NCBI GenBank assembly: GCA_046728035.1
Contig: JBKPDT010000240.1
Coordinates: forward strand, 1 to 45,684
Reading direction: 5' to 3'
Origin: DASRWT01 sp046728035
GTDB taxonomy: Bacteria; Methylomirabilota; Methylomirabilia; Rokubacteriales; CSP1-6
Length of the DNA stretch: 45,684 bases
Below the pieces are notes generated by a model that saw nothing but the letters and a program-made list of their open reading frames with translations, did not search any database and had not been told where the DNA came from. The position numbers and the translations under genes are program-made. Positions 7,737 through 15,439 of this stretch are shown piece after piece; position 1 is the first letter of the stretch, and every line of letters begins with the position of its first letter.

Positions 7737-8363
7737 TCAGGGGCTTTCCGCTGGGGTGACGTACGCCCGTCGCCGCAGCGCGATGCTCGCCGCCGCCACC
7801 CACGCGGGGAGCAGAACAATGGGCGCAAAGGTCAGCACGGCTACGAGCAGCAGTGCTCCGGTCGGATAGCTGGCAATCGCCAACCAACGAGGCAACAGGT
7901 TTGGTTCTCGTGCGGCAAGGATCATGAACGCCGCAGCCGGCACCAACACGCCCGCGAAGAGGGCGGTGAAGCCGAACTGAGGCAGCAAGGCCTGGCCCTC
8001 ACCGATTCCGGGGTCGTCAGTCAGATCCCCGAACGAGATGCTCAGCGGAACGGCCAGAAACGCGAGGGCGGCCACGACCATCGTGCCGGCTGCGACCGAA
8101 CCCATGGCGATCAGCGGCACGCGTCGGTCCGTCGCCCTAGCTGCCAACGCCACTGCGAACCACGTCAGGCACAGGGCAGCAAGCAAGAGAAGATACGCAC
8201 CGACGATGTCCTTGAGCCGGTTCTCATCCTCCGCGAAGTGGTCCACGAAAGCGCGGTCAGCATCAGCGAATGAGCCGATGAGATCGCCGAGGAGAACAAA
8301 GCCGGCAAGGAACAGAACGACAAAGAGCGCACCGGGCCTTGCAGCGCTTCGCATGGTCGCCAT
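7737..8363 (-). CDS. multi-pass membrane protein, unknown function
   Basis: This 208-residue protein has about six hydrophobic segments: ALFVVLFLAGFVLLGDLIG, AYLLLLAALCLTWFAVALA, MGSVAAGTMVVAALAFLAV, GFTALFAGVLVPAAAFMIL, WLAIASYPTGALLLVAV, and a short LPAWVAAASIAL. It has no recognisable catalytic or transport motif. Acidic loop residues (FADADRAFVDHFAEDENR) follow the first segment. It starts with an ATG directly after a truncated GMC-oxidoreductase remnant, so its original upstream neighbour has been lost. Similar DUF4386-like proteins exist, but I do not claim membership. Confidence 0.75.
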   Translation of the reverse strand: MATMRSAARPGALFVVLFLAGFVLLGDLIGSFADADRAFVDHFAEDENRLKDIVGAYLLLLAALCLTWFAVALAARATDRRVPLIAMGSVAAGTMVVAALAFLAVPLSISFGDLTDDPGIGEGQALLPQFGFTALFAGVLVPAAAFMILAAREPNLLPRWLAIASYPTGALLLVAVLTFAPIVLLPAWVAAASIALRRRAYVTPAESP

Positions 8364-8365
8364 TC

Positions 8366-8584
8366 CTATCTCGTTTGCTGCGTCCCAGGGCCGTTGGACC
8401 CGTAGTAGAAAGGCTGGTCCTCCAGGTGCTGCCCGACGGGCAGATCGGCCACAACGTCGATGCCGAGCTTCGCCAGATGCGCGGCTGGGCCGACGCCCGA
8501 GCGCACCAGGATCGCGGGCGTGCCGTATGTGCCACCGGAGAGGATCACCTCGCCCGCAGGGATCTCAGCGCCGCTCGCCGTCAC
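8366..8584 (-). pseudogene. GMC oxidoreductase internal fragment
   Basis: About 65 residues match the middle of FAD-dependent GMC (choline/glucose dehydrogenase) enzymes: GEVILSGGTYGTPAILVRSG, then GVGPAAHLAKLGI and DLPVGQHLEDQP. Both the N-terminal FAD-binding part and the C-terminal catalytic His/Asn part are absent; full proteins are about 500-550 residues. The fragment is joined directly to the truncated hydrolase at about 8587, forming a chimera of two unrelated relics. Confidence 0.75.
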
Positions 8585-8589
8585 AACGC

Positions 8590-8778
8590 CGGTCGGATTA
8601 CCGGACGGTACCCCGCAGCCGCGAGCGCGGGCGCGACCTCGGCGTAGCTGTAGATGTCGTACGGCCAGCCGTGCAGCAGCATGACCGGCGGCCCGTTTGG
8701 CGGCCCGACCTCTACGTACCCGACGTCCAGCGGACCGGCGTCGATCTGCTGCACCGGCCCGAACGACATCGTGTCCAC
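8590..8778 (-). pseudogene. alpha/beta hydrolase N-terminal fragment
   Basis: About 60 residues of the first strands of an alpha/beta hydrolase remain: the oxyanion-hole motif VMLLHGWPYDIYSY and VAPALAAAGYRPV. The sequence then stops before the nucleophile elbow. It starts with a GTG two bases beyond the stop of the preceding hydrolase relic. Everything downstream, including Ser, Asp and His of the triad, is missing, so it cannot be catalytic. Confidence 0.7.
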
Positions 8779-8779
8779 G

Positions 8780-9335
8780 TCAGGCCACCACGTTCGCGAT
8801 CGCCGACTCGATCACCTCGGCGACGACCTGGGGCTGCGAGATCATGATCACGTGCGAGCGGTCGACCTCCGTGATCGCGGCGCCGGCCCGCTCGGCGTGG
8901 GCGCGGACCACGTCCGTCCCGGCGGTCCGGTCGCTGGTGGCCACGACCGCCCAGGACGGCAGCGTCTTCCCCGCCGGCGCACCGGACGGCTCGGAGAACG
9001 CGATCTCGATCAGTCGCTCGCCCTCGTCTGGCGCGAAGGCCGCGACGAAGACCAAGCCCACTACGTTGCTGGCGCCGGTCGCGGCGTTTGAGATGACGGC
9101 GCCCCCGTACGAGTGCCCGACCGCAAGAACCGGACCGGGGGATCTGGTCGAACACGCTGGCGACATACGCGCCGTCGATGGAGATGCCGCGCAGCGGGTT
9201 GGCGGCGGCGACCACCTGGACGCCGTTCGCCTGAAGGCGCTCGATCACGCCGGTCCAGCTCGGACTATCGGCAAAGGCGCCGTCCACGAGCACGACGGTC
9301 AGCGGAGAAGGAGTTGTCGTCTGAGACAGGGTCAT
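8780..9335 (-). pseudogene. alpha/beta hydrolase, frameshifted and internally deleted
   Basis: The ATG at 9335 has a strong AAAGGAG site and lies 10 bases after the DipZ-like gene. The protein begins VVLVDGAFADSPSWTGVI and runs to ASVFDQIP, then changes frame at a run of five G (9137-9141, plus strand). It continues as GPVLAVGHSYGGAVISNAA, with the nucleophile Ser, and ends in the His region RSHVIMISQP. About 50 residues between FAPDEGERLIEIA and FSEPSGAPAG that are present in relatives are missing. Relatives are about 230-240 residues. The single-base change in a homopolymer could be a sequencing error; the deletion could not. Confidence 0.7.
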
Positions 9336-9345
9336 GGCTCCTTTG

Positions 9346-10332
9346 TCATCCGAACGTGAAAACGAAGGCCTCGACGCCCGCGTCGAGGAACTCGATCTCG
9401 AACAGCCGGCCGTCGATCGGCGGGGGCTGGCGGATCAGCTGGTACATGCGCTGGTAGTCGGCGCTGCCGTTGCCGCTCTCATCGACGTCGACCCCGTGGG
9501 CGAGCCCGGATGGCTCGCCGTCGAGGCGCAGCCTGAAGCGCACGGGCGGGCGCCCCGCAGGAGGCCCCATCACGAGATGCAGGTCACGAGCGTGGAACTG
9601 AAACGAGATGGAACCTCCCGGCCCAGTGAGCAACGCGGGCACCACGCCGATCCGCCAGTCGCCTGAAAGCGCCCACTGGTTGCGGCGCAGCTCGGCCGGC
9701 GCCGAGTACACGTGGCGCTCGTCCGGCACAATGCCGCCAGGGGAGGCGAAACCCACGGCCCGGTCATAGCCGACGTAGCTCTCCGGCGAGCCCAAGCTGG
9801 CCCAGTCGGCCGCCGCCTCGACACCGTCGGGCTCGAGTCGCACGAGGCCGTGATCGACGTCCGCACCGGCCTCGCGCAAGAGCATCTGGAGGACCATCTC
9901 GGACTCCTCGTACTCGCCCTCGCCGAAGTGGTGGTGCCGGATCCGACCCCGGGTGTCGACGAAGTACAGGGCGGGCCAGTAGTGGTTGTCGAACGCCCGC
10001 CAGACGGCGTAGTCGTTGTCCACCACCAGCGGGTAGCGGACGTTCATCTCCTCGATGGCGCGGGCCAGGTTGTCGAGATCGCCCTCGAACTCGAACTCGG
10101 GCGTCTGCACACCGACGACCGCCAGTCCTACGTCCGCGTACTTGTCCGCCCACGCACGCACGTAGGGAAGCGAGCGTATCCAGTTGATGCAGGTGTAGGT
10201 GCCGAAGCTGACGAGGACCACGCGGCCCCGGAGACCCGCAGCCGTCAGCGGTGGAGCGTTCAGCCAGGCGGTCGCCCCGTCGAACGCAGGCAGCTCGCCT
10301 TCGGGAGGAAACTCATTGCGATGACGAAGCAT
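9346..10332 (-). CDS. DipZ-like thioredoxin-fold protein with C-terminal beta domain
   Basis: Residues about 20-165 form a TlpA/AhpC-like thioredoxin fold (GRVVLVSFGTYTCINWIRS, GVQTPEFEFEGD, RYPLVVDNDYAVWRAF, PALYFVDTRGRIRHHHFGEG). Residues about 200-328 match the carbohydrate-binding-like domain that ends DipZ proteins (ALLTGPGGSISFQFHARDLH, PVRFRLRLDG). The usual active site CINC is TCINW here, so only one catalytic Cys remains; this argues against simple disulfide exchange and for a monothiol role. No signal peptide or DsbD-like membrane part is present, unlike full DipZ. A GGAG site lies 6 bases before the ATG. Confidence 0.85.
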   Translation of the reverse strand: MLRHRNEFPPEGELPAFDGATAWLNAPPLTAAGLRGRVVLVSFGTYTCINWIRSLPYVRAWADKYADVGLAVVGVQTPEFEFEGDLDNLARAIEEMNVRYPLVVDNDYAVWRAFDNHYWPALYFVDTRGRIRHHHFGEGEYEESEMVLQMLLREAGADVDHGLVRLEPDGVEAAADWASLGSPESYVGYDRAVGFASPGGIVPDERHVYSAPAELRRNQWALSGDWRIGVVPALLTGPGGSISFQFHARDLHLVMGPPAGRPPVRFRLRLDGEPSGLAHGVDVDESGNGSADYQRMYQLIRQPPPIDGRLFEIEFLDAGVEAFVFTFG

Positions 10333-10413
10333 GCCTGGCTCCGATCCTCATCGCGGATAGCGCAGCCGTGATCGCTGAGATGAACGCGGGTCCCGCGATC
10401 GTACGCGGACCAT

Positions 10414-10521
10414 CCGCCAGCGCGCCGAGGCGATGCGCCGGCGCAGGTCGTCCAGCTCTTCCTGCGGAACCTCGACGTAGACCGGGCGGACGTCGATGGC
10501 GGTCTCAACGTTGCGAGGCAT
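10414..10521 (-). pseudogene. epoxide hydrolase N-terminal fragment
   Basis: Thirty-six codons from an ATG with a good GGAGGG site read IDVRPVYVEVPQEELDDLRR and match the start of the epoxide-hydrolase N-terminal domain. Homology ends after RIASARW, and the catalytic alpha/beta domain is missing. A normal protein is about 380 residues. Confidence 0.65.
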
Positions 10522-10538
10522 GACACCCTCCGTTCTCG

Positions 10539-10700
10539 ATGGGGATGCTGATCAGCTCGGCACGCGCGCTGGCGGACGACGACCGCACCCTGGCGGTGTC
10601 CGCGTGTCACGACGCCATCCGCAAGGCGATCACGGCGCACATGGCGAGCGCGATCACCGCAGTCGTACGAGACTGCCCGGCCAGCGCCGCGTGCAACGCG
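10539..10700 (+). pseudogene. HEPN-like domain gene, N-terminal half
   Basis: The frame from an ATG at 10539 reads LISSARALADDDRTL then ACHDAIRKAITAHMA, resembling the first helices of HEPN-type small proteins. Similarity is lost after about 10646. The 36 bases 10611-10646 match 14505-14540 at 33 positions, and at that second place the other half of the same protein type continues. The interval up to 10745 holds nothing else. Confidence 0.5.
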
Positions 10701-10745
10701 AGGGTGGGTCGTCCCGATGGAGGCAAACGTTCCCCCGGTGTCGGG

Positions 10746-11396
10746 CTAGCGCTTGTCTAGTAGGCCGAGGTCGAGCGCTCGTAGCACGGCGCGGGTGCGG
10801 TCGCGGACGCCGAGCTTGAGCAGCAGGTTGGAGACGTGGTTCTTGACGGTGCCGGTGGCCAGGTGGAGCGCGGATGCAATTTCGCTGTTCGAGTAGCCGG
10901 TGGCCACGAGTCGCAGGACTTCGAGTTCGCGGGCTGTGAGCGGATCGGGGGGAGAGATGCCGGGGAGGTCGGCGGCGCGTTCGGAGGCGGCGCGTAGGAG
11001 CCGGTCGGTGAGCGCTGGTTGGAGGAGGGTTCCGCCGGCGGCGATGGTTTGGATCGCGCCGACGAGTTGGTCGAGGGTGACGTCTTTGAGGAGGTAGCCG
11101 CGGGCGCCGGCGCGCAGGGCCCTGAGCGCGAGTTCGTCATCGTCGAAGGTGGTGAGGACGAGGACGGGGACGTGGTTGTCGCGAGCCCGGAGCGCTTCGA
11201 GCGTGGCGATGCCGTCGCGGCGGGGCATGCGCAGATCGAGGAGCAGCACGTCGACGTCGCTCGTGTCGAGGATGGCGAGTGCTGCGTCGCCGTCGCCGGC
11301 CTCGGCGACGACGTCGATCTCGTTGCTGAGAGCGAGGAGGCTACGGATTCCTTGGCGGACCAGCGTCTGGTCATCGACGATGGCCACCCGGGTCAC
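10746..11396 (-). CDS. NarL/DesR-type response regulator
   Basis: This 216-residue two-component regulator has a receiver domain (VAIVDDQTLVRQGIRSLL, phospho-acceptor Asp in VLLLDLRMPRRDG at about residue 54, LTTF, and Lys in GYLLKD). A C-terminal LuxR helix-turn-helix follows (LTARELEVLRLVATGYSN, then TVKNHVSNLLLKLGVRDR). The GTG start at 11396 overlaps the kinase stop by GTGA, so the pair is co-translated. It probably controls the divergent ABC exporter at 12656-14250, the usual arrangement for cell-envelope or antimicrobial-sensing systems. Confidence 0.93.
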   Translation of the reverse strand: MTRVAIVDDQTLVRQGIRSLLALSNEIDVVAEAGDGDAALAILDTSDVDVLLLDLRMPRRDGIATLEALRARDNHVPVLVLTTFDDDELALRALRAGARGYLLKDVTLDQLVGAIQTIAAGGTLLQPALTDRLLRAASERAADLPGISPPDPLTARELEVLRLVATGYSNSEIASALHLATGTVKNHVSNLLLKLGVRDRTRAVLRALDLGLLDKR

Positions 11397-12532
11397 GGAG
11401 CGGGTACCCGGGCGATGACGGCGAAGCCGCGGCCGGCTCCGGTCTGGAGGGCGATCTCGCCGCCGCGCTGCTCGATGCGTTCGCGTATGCCGTTCAGGCC
11501 GTTGCCGGGCACGAGGTACGCAGTGCCGCGCCCGTTGTCGCGCGTGTTGAGGCGGACGCCGGCGTCGTCGATCACGATGCTGATGGTGAGATGGTCCGCA
11601 TCGGCGTGTCGCAGTGTGTTGGTGAGGATCTCTTGGACGCAGCGGACGATGGTGAGGGCGCTGGCCTCGTCGAGGGGTGCGCGTTCATCCACGGTGAGCT
11701 CTACCGTGAGCCCGGGCAGGCCGGTGACCAGTTCCCGCAGCGTGCGCTCGAGATCCCCGATGCCGGCGCGCAACTCACCGACTGCCTCGCGTACGTCGCG
11801 CAGCAGGTCCTTGGCAATGGCGCGTGCCCGTCTGACGTGGGTAGCGGTCTGGCCGTCGCTGTGACGTGAGGCGACCTCGAGCTCGAGCGCTAGGGCGGTC
11901 AGTTGATGTCCGACGACGTCGTGGAGGTCGCGGGAGATGCGCAGCCGTTCGGCTGTGCGGGTCGACGCGGCCAGCAGGACGGTGGCGGCGCGTAGCTCGG
12001 CATGTGCCGCGGCCAGCTCGGCTCTCGCTGCGACCTCGCGCTGCTCGCTGCCGACGACCATCACCGCGAAGCACTGGAAGCTGCCGTAGACGGCGGTGGA
12101 GAGGACGACCTGGGTTGCGGATTGCCCGTCGAGGGCGGTGCCCAGCGCCACGATGGCGGACTGGGCGGCTACGACCGCAAGGACTCCTCGCGCCGTCAGG
12201 ACGTAGGCAGCGGACGCGGCGGTGACGACGAACAGCACCGGGGTCCACCCGAGCTCGGGTGAAGCCAGCCAAGCGATGGCACCGGCGATGAGCTCAACGG
12301 CCAGGAGCCGTCGGTAGGAGGCCCATTGCGGCCGCGATCGCACGAGGTCGGCGTCGAGGGTGAATGCGGCGAGGTACAGCCCGTACGCGGCCCACCACAA
12401 CGGAGCCGACGACGGGCGGAACCCCGACGCGTCAGCAGGGTCAGCGAACAGCGCGCCCACCCCGACGGCCACGGTTGCGACCAGGCCGGCGGCTGCGCTC
12501 AGCCGCTCCTCACGACGGCTCTCCACGGGCAT
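11393..12532 (-). CDS. DesK-family sensor histidine kinase
   Basis: This membrane kinase of about 379 residues phosphorylates the response regulator encoded after it. Several hydrophobic N-terminal segments (AAAGLVATVAVGVGALF, WWAAYGLYLAAFTL, LLAVELIAGAIAWLA, VVTAASAAYVLT) form the sensor. The HisKA_3 box is RISRDLHDVVGHQLTALALE, and the HATPase domain shows NTLRHADADHL, DNGRG and GNGLNGIRERIEQRGG. The ATG at 12532 is chosen because the transmembrane domain begins soon after. An in-frame GTG at 12601 would add 23 residues without a clear ribosome site and leave only 54 bases to the divergent gene. Confidence 0.9.
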   Translation of the reverse strand: MPVESRREERLSAAAGLVATVAVGVGALFADPADASGFRPSSAPLWWAAYGLYLAAFTLDADLVRSRPQWASYRRLLAVELIAGAIAWLASPELGWTPVLFVVTAASAAYVLTARGVLAVVAAQSAIVALGTALDGQSATQVVLSTAVYGSFQCFAVMVVGSEQREVAARAELAAAHAELRAATVLLAASTRTAERLRISRDLHDVVGHQLTALALELEVASRHSDGQTATHVRRARAIAKDLLRDVREAVGELRAGIGDLERTLRELVTGLPGLTVELTVDERAPLDEASALTIVRCVQEILTNTLRHADADHLTISIVIDDAGVRLNTRDNGRGTAYLVPGNGLNGIRERIEQRGGEIALQTGAGRGFAVIARVPAP

Positions 12533-12655
12533 GACCCTACCGATGGGGCCGCGGCCAGGCCCGTGCCAGAGGTCATGGATCGAGACGATGACCTCCGGCA
12601 CTCGTCATGCCCGGCCCGGTCTTCATACCGTTCGTGGGGACGGAAGGAGCCCGAG

Positions 12656-13384
12656 ATGACCGTGCTGGAGATGCGTTCGGTTCGCAAGGAATACGGCGGC
12701 GTGACGGCGCTGGCCGATATGGATCTGCGGGTCGAGCGCGGTCAGATCGTCGCGCTCTTGGGGCCCAACGGTGCTGGCAAGTCGACGGCGTTCGAGCTGC
12801 TGCTCGGTTTGATTCGACCCGCCGCCGGCGAGGTCTCGGTTCTCGAGCAGCCTCCCGGTGGGCCGGTCCGCAAGCGCGTGGGCGCGATGCTGCAGAACGC
12901 AGGGTTGCCCGAGCAGGTCACCGTGCGTGAGCTCGTCCGTCTCATCGGGCGCAGTTACCCAGCGTCCCTACCCGTGGACGAGGTCCTCGAACGGACCGAT
13001 CTGACCTCCCGTGCGTCGCGCCTGGTGACCGACCTCTCGGGCGGGGAACGCCAGCGGCTCCAGCTGGCCATGGCACTGGTCGGCGCCCCCGAGGTGCTGC
13101 TGCTCGATGAGCCGACGGTGGCCATGGATGTCGCCTCCCGCCACGCGTTCTGGGATCGCGCCCGTGCCAGTGTTCGCGATGGCGCCACGATCCTGTTCGC
13201 GACTCACGACCTTGCCGAAGCCGCCGCCGTCGCCGATCGCATTGTGGTCATCCACGAGGGCCGGGTCATCGCCGAGGGCACGCCCGACGACCTCACTGAC
13301 CACGGCAGCCGAGACCTCGAGGAGGTGTTCCTCCTGCTCACCCAAGAGACCAGCACCCCGCTCGCGGATGGAGGATGGCGATGA
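12656..13384 (+). CDS. ABC transporter ATP-binding protein
   Basis: This 242-residue ATPase has Walker A GPNGAGKST at about residue 38, signature DLSGGERQRLQLAMAL, Walker B VLLLDEPTVAMD and switch His in FATHDLAEAA. GGAAGGAG lies a few bases before the ATG. It is transcribed divergently from the two-component genes and overlaps the permease gene by ATGA, making an exporter pair. Substrate unknown; antimicrobial or envelope-stress export is a guess from context. Confidence 0.93.
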   Translation: MTVLEMRSVRKEYGGVTALADMDLRVERGQIVALLGPNGAGKSTAFELLLGLIRPAAGEVSVLEQPPGGPVRKRVGAMLQNAGLPEQVTVRELVRLIGRSYPASLPVDEVLERTDLTSRASRLVTDLSGGERQRLQLAMALVGAPEVLLLDEPTVAMDVASRHAFWDRARASVRDGATILFATHDLAEAAAVADRIVVIHEGRVIAEGTPDDLTDHGSRDLEEVFLLLTQETSTPLADGGWR

Positions 13385-14250
13385 GAGCCCGTACCACCGA
13401 CCCGGCTCACCGCACCGCGACACACCCGCGACCAGGGCCGCCTGTCGGCACGCGCCCCAACGCAGGCCCCCTCGGCCTCCTCGCGCTGACCGCTTGGATC
13501 GAGCTGCGCTCCAGCGCCCGCAGCGCCGAGTTCGCTGTCGGCGCAGTCGCCATCCCCGTGCTGCTGTACGTGATGTTCGGCCTGCCCGACGTGGACAAGC
13601 TCGGCGCCGGCACCACGATGCGCACCGCGATGCTTGTCTCGCTCAGCGCCTACGGCGTGATCTCTCTCGCCATCTTCACCTTCGGTGAGAGCATCGCCAA
13701 GGAACGCGGCCGCGGGTGGACCCGAACCCTCCGAGCCACCCCGCTTCCGGCAAGCATCCAACTGCTAGGCAAGACCGTCACAGCGCTCGCGCATGCCGGG
13801 CTGATCGTGGCAGCCATGAGCCTGCTCGCCGCCACCGCTGGCAGCGTCGACCTGCCGATCAGCACCTGGATCGCGTTCGGGGCCACAATGCTCGGCGGCG
13901 TCGTCACCTTCAGTGCTCTCGGCTTCGCGATCGCCCTGCTGGCCAGGCCACGCACCGCGACAGTCATCTCGAACCTGATCTTCCTCCCCCTCGCGTTCGC
14001 GTCCGGGTTCTTCGTCCCACTCTCGGAGCTCCCCGCCACCATGCGCGGCGTCGCGCCCTGGCTACCCACCTTCCACTTCGGACAGCTCGCCTACCGAACC
14101 GCGATGCCGGCCAGCGACGTCGGGGAGTTCACCGGCATCACGACCGGCTCGATCGGCGTACACCTCGCCTGGGTGATCGCCACCACCGTCGCACTCGGCG
14201 GGGCCGCCCTGCTCGCCGCCCGGCGCGAAGCCGTGACCCGACGTCGGTGA
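13381..14250 (+). CDS. ABC-2 type transporter permease
   Basis: This membrane protein of 289 residues has about six hydrophobic segments (VGAVAIPVLLYVMFGLP, MLVSLSAYGVISLAIFTFG, ALAHAGLIVAAMSLLAATAG, LGGVVTFSALGFAIALLA, LIFLPLAFASGFFVPLSELP, and a C-terminal HLAWVIATTVALGGAALLAA). It has the ABC2 pattern with a conserved FVPLSELPATM loop and APWLPTFHFGQL. The ATG at 13381 overlaps the ATPase stop and is spaced 6 bases from GGAGG; an ATG six bases earlier has no room for a ribosome site. It is the channel half of the regulated exporter. Confidence 0.9.
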   Translation: MRARTTDPAHRTATHPRPGPPVGTRPNAGPLGLLALTAWIELRSSARSAEFAVGAVAIPVLLYVMFGLPDVDKLGAGTTMRTAMLVSLSAYGVISLAIFTFGESIAKERGRGWTRTLRATPLPASIQLLGKTVTALAHAGLIVAAMSLLAATAGSVDLPISTWIAFGATMLGGVVTFSALGFAIALLARPRTATVISNLIFLPLAFASGFFVPLSELPATMRGVAPWLPTFHFGQLAYRTAMPASDVGEFTGITTGSIGVHLAWVIATTVALGGAALLAARREAVTRRR

Positions 14251-14827
14251 ACAAACCAGGTCGGCGACTCTGTTGTCGGTCTATCAGTTCCCATCGCCCC
14301 CTCCCCGGCGAGCCCGAACGTACGGCCCGCCGGCGTGCGCGCCCCGCTGCGGTGGACGACCTCGAGCTGCTAGCGCGTTTGGTATCAGGCATGAGACGGT
14401 CGCACCGCTCTCGTGCCATGCCACCGGGGATGACGCTCTGCGCGGCGTCATCCTCGGGCGGATCCATCCCGACGACACCGACGGCCTGGTCTGCGGGCGC
14501 GGGCGACGCCATCCGCAAGCCGATCACCGCCCACATGGCGGCCCTCGGCCATCGGCCGCGGGCCGGCGAGGCCGCCCACCGGATCGTGCTCGATTACGCC
14601 CGCCACCGGCTCGACGGGGTGCTGACCGCGGATCAGATCAACGACGCCGATGCCATACGTCGAGACCGGGGACTCGCCGAGGTATCGCTCGGGGGTCCGC
14701 TGGACTTCGGGACCTTACGCAGGACCCAAACTCCAGCCACAGCCACGGATTCGGGTGTAGTCCGCGGACCCGGCGGCGGAATCGGTACTGGTCAGCGGAC
14801 TGGACCACACGCCCTGGACGACCGGTC
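14251..14827 (+). pseudogene. HEPN-like domain gene, C-terminal half, in a non-coding interval
   Basis: Between about 14350 and 14700 the plus strand encodes VDDLELLARL, then DAIRKPITAHMAAL, AAHRIVLDYARHRLDGVLTA and INDADAIRRDRGLAE, a recognisable HEPN-family C-terminal half. The intervening N-terminal helices are unrecognisable and there is no credible start. The 36 bases 14505-14540 are shared with the N-terminal half at 10611-10646. The rest of the interval shows no gene. Confidence 0.5.
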
Positions 14828-14875
14828 ACGGTCTCCTGAGCGGTAGGCCGCAGGTTCGAGTCCTGCCGGGGGCAC
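14828..14875 (+). other. tRNA-Arg(CCT) 3' fragment, possible attachment-site scar
   Basis: The anticodon arm (14828-14844, loop CTCCTGA with anticodon CCT, four of five stem pairs), variable loop, T-arm (GCAGG-TTCGAGT-CCTGC, 14850-14866) and the 3' acceptor strand CGGGGGC plus A are all in register. The D-arm and a matching GCCCCCG 5' strand are missing: only about 10 bases separate a poor 5' match at 14811 from the anticodon arm. CCA is not encoded. Preservation from anticodon arm to 3' end is exactly what tyrosine integrases leave at the distal end of an integrated element. Confidence 0.5.
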
Positions 14876-14959
14876 GGCAAAAGTGCTGGTGAGGGCGCTA
14901 CGACTTCGCTGGGAGGTGAATCGTCAGGTGCAGTACACCTCGTCGGTACACCCGTAGAG

Positions 14960-14987
14960 CCACGGATCGCGGGCCACGGATCGCGGG
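14960..14987. repeat. 14-bp tandem duplication
   Basis: CCACGGATCGCGGG occurs twice in direct succession (14960-14973 and 14974-14987) in the non-coding stretch between the tRNA fragment and the regulatory gene. It could be a simple slippage product. Confidence 0.6.
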
Positions 14988-15175
14988 ATGCGGCGGCCAC
15001 CAGCGGGAATGCGGTTCGACTCGGCGGCCGATGCCGACGCATGAGCGAGCGGCCGGACTTGAGCTCGCCCGAGGCGAGGATGTGCTCCGACACCCGCGTC
15101 GGCGGGTGGCGAGCGCGCTGCGCCTCACCGGTCGATCCGCGTCTACCATGCTGGGCAGGCGGATCGGCGGGCACA

Positions 15176-15439
15176 TTGGCGGAATACCGAATCGGGACCT
15201 TCGAGGTCGTCTCCAACGGCGAGCGCGTTCAGCTCGGCCTGCCGAGGCTGCGCGCCCTCCTGGCGATCCTATGGCTGAACGCCAATCAGATCGTTTCCAC
15301 CGATCGCCTCATCGACCTCATCTGGGGAGACCGCGCCCCGAGATCGGCGGGCCGTCCGGTCCAGATCAATGTCTCGGAGCTGCGGCGGATCCTCTCCGAG
15401 TTTCGGATGCCGGGATCGTTCGGATGTCTTGGGCACTGA
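15176..15439 (+). pseudogene. SARP/AfsR-type winged-helix domain, out of frame
   Basis: From a TTG at 15176 (GGCGGGC ahead) the frame encodes the OmpR-like DNA-binding domain that begins SARP/AfsR regulators: EYRIGTFEVVSNGERVQLGL, then LRALLAILWLNANQIVSTDR, LIDLIWGDRAP and PVQINVSELRRIL. It stops at 15439, soon after the wing. A trace of the following BTAD domain (VVGVRVDAHRF) lies in a third frame at about 15435-15480. The large cyclase/NB-ARC gene then begins in yet another frame. Either a regulator has lost its DNA-binding domain by frameshifts, or two genes were fused here. Confidence 0.65.

Noticed and set aside
14638..15216. Minus-strand frame containing RQDSNLRPTA
   Set aside because: This peptide is the well-known false translation opposite a tRNA 3' end; it instead pointed to the tRNA-Arg fragment.
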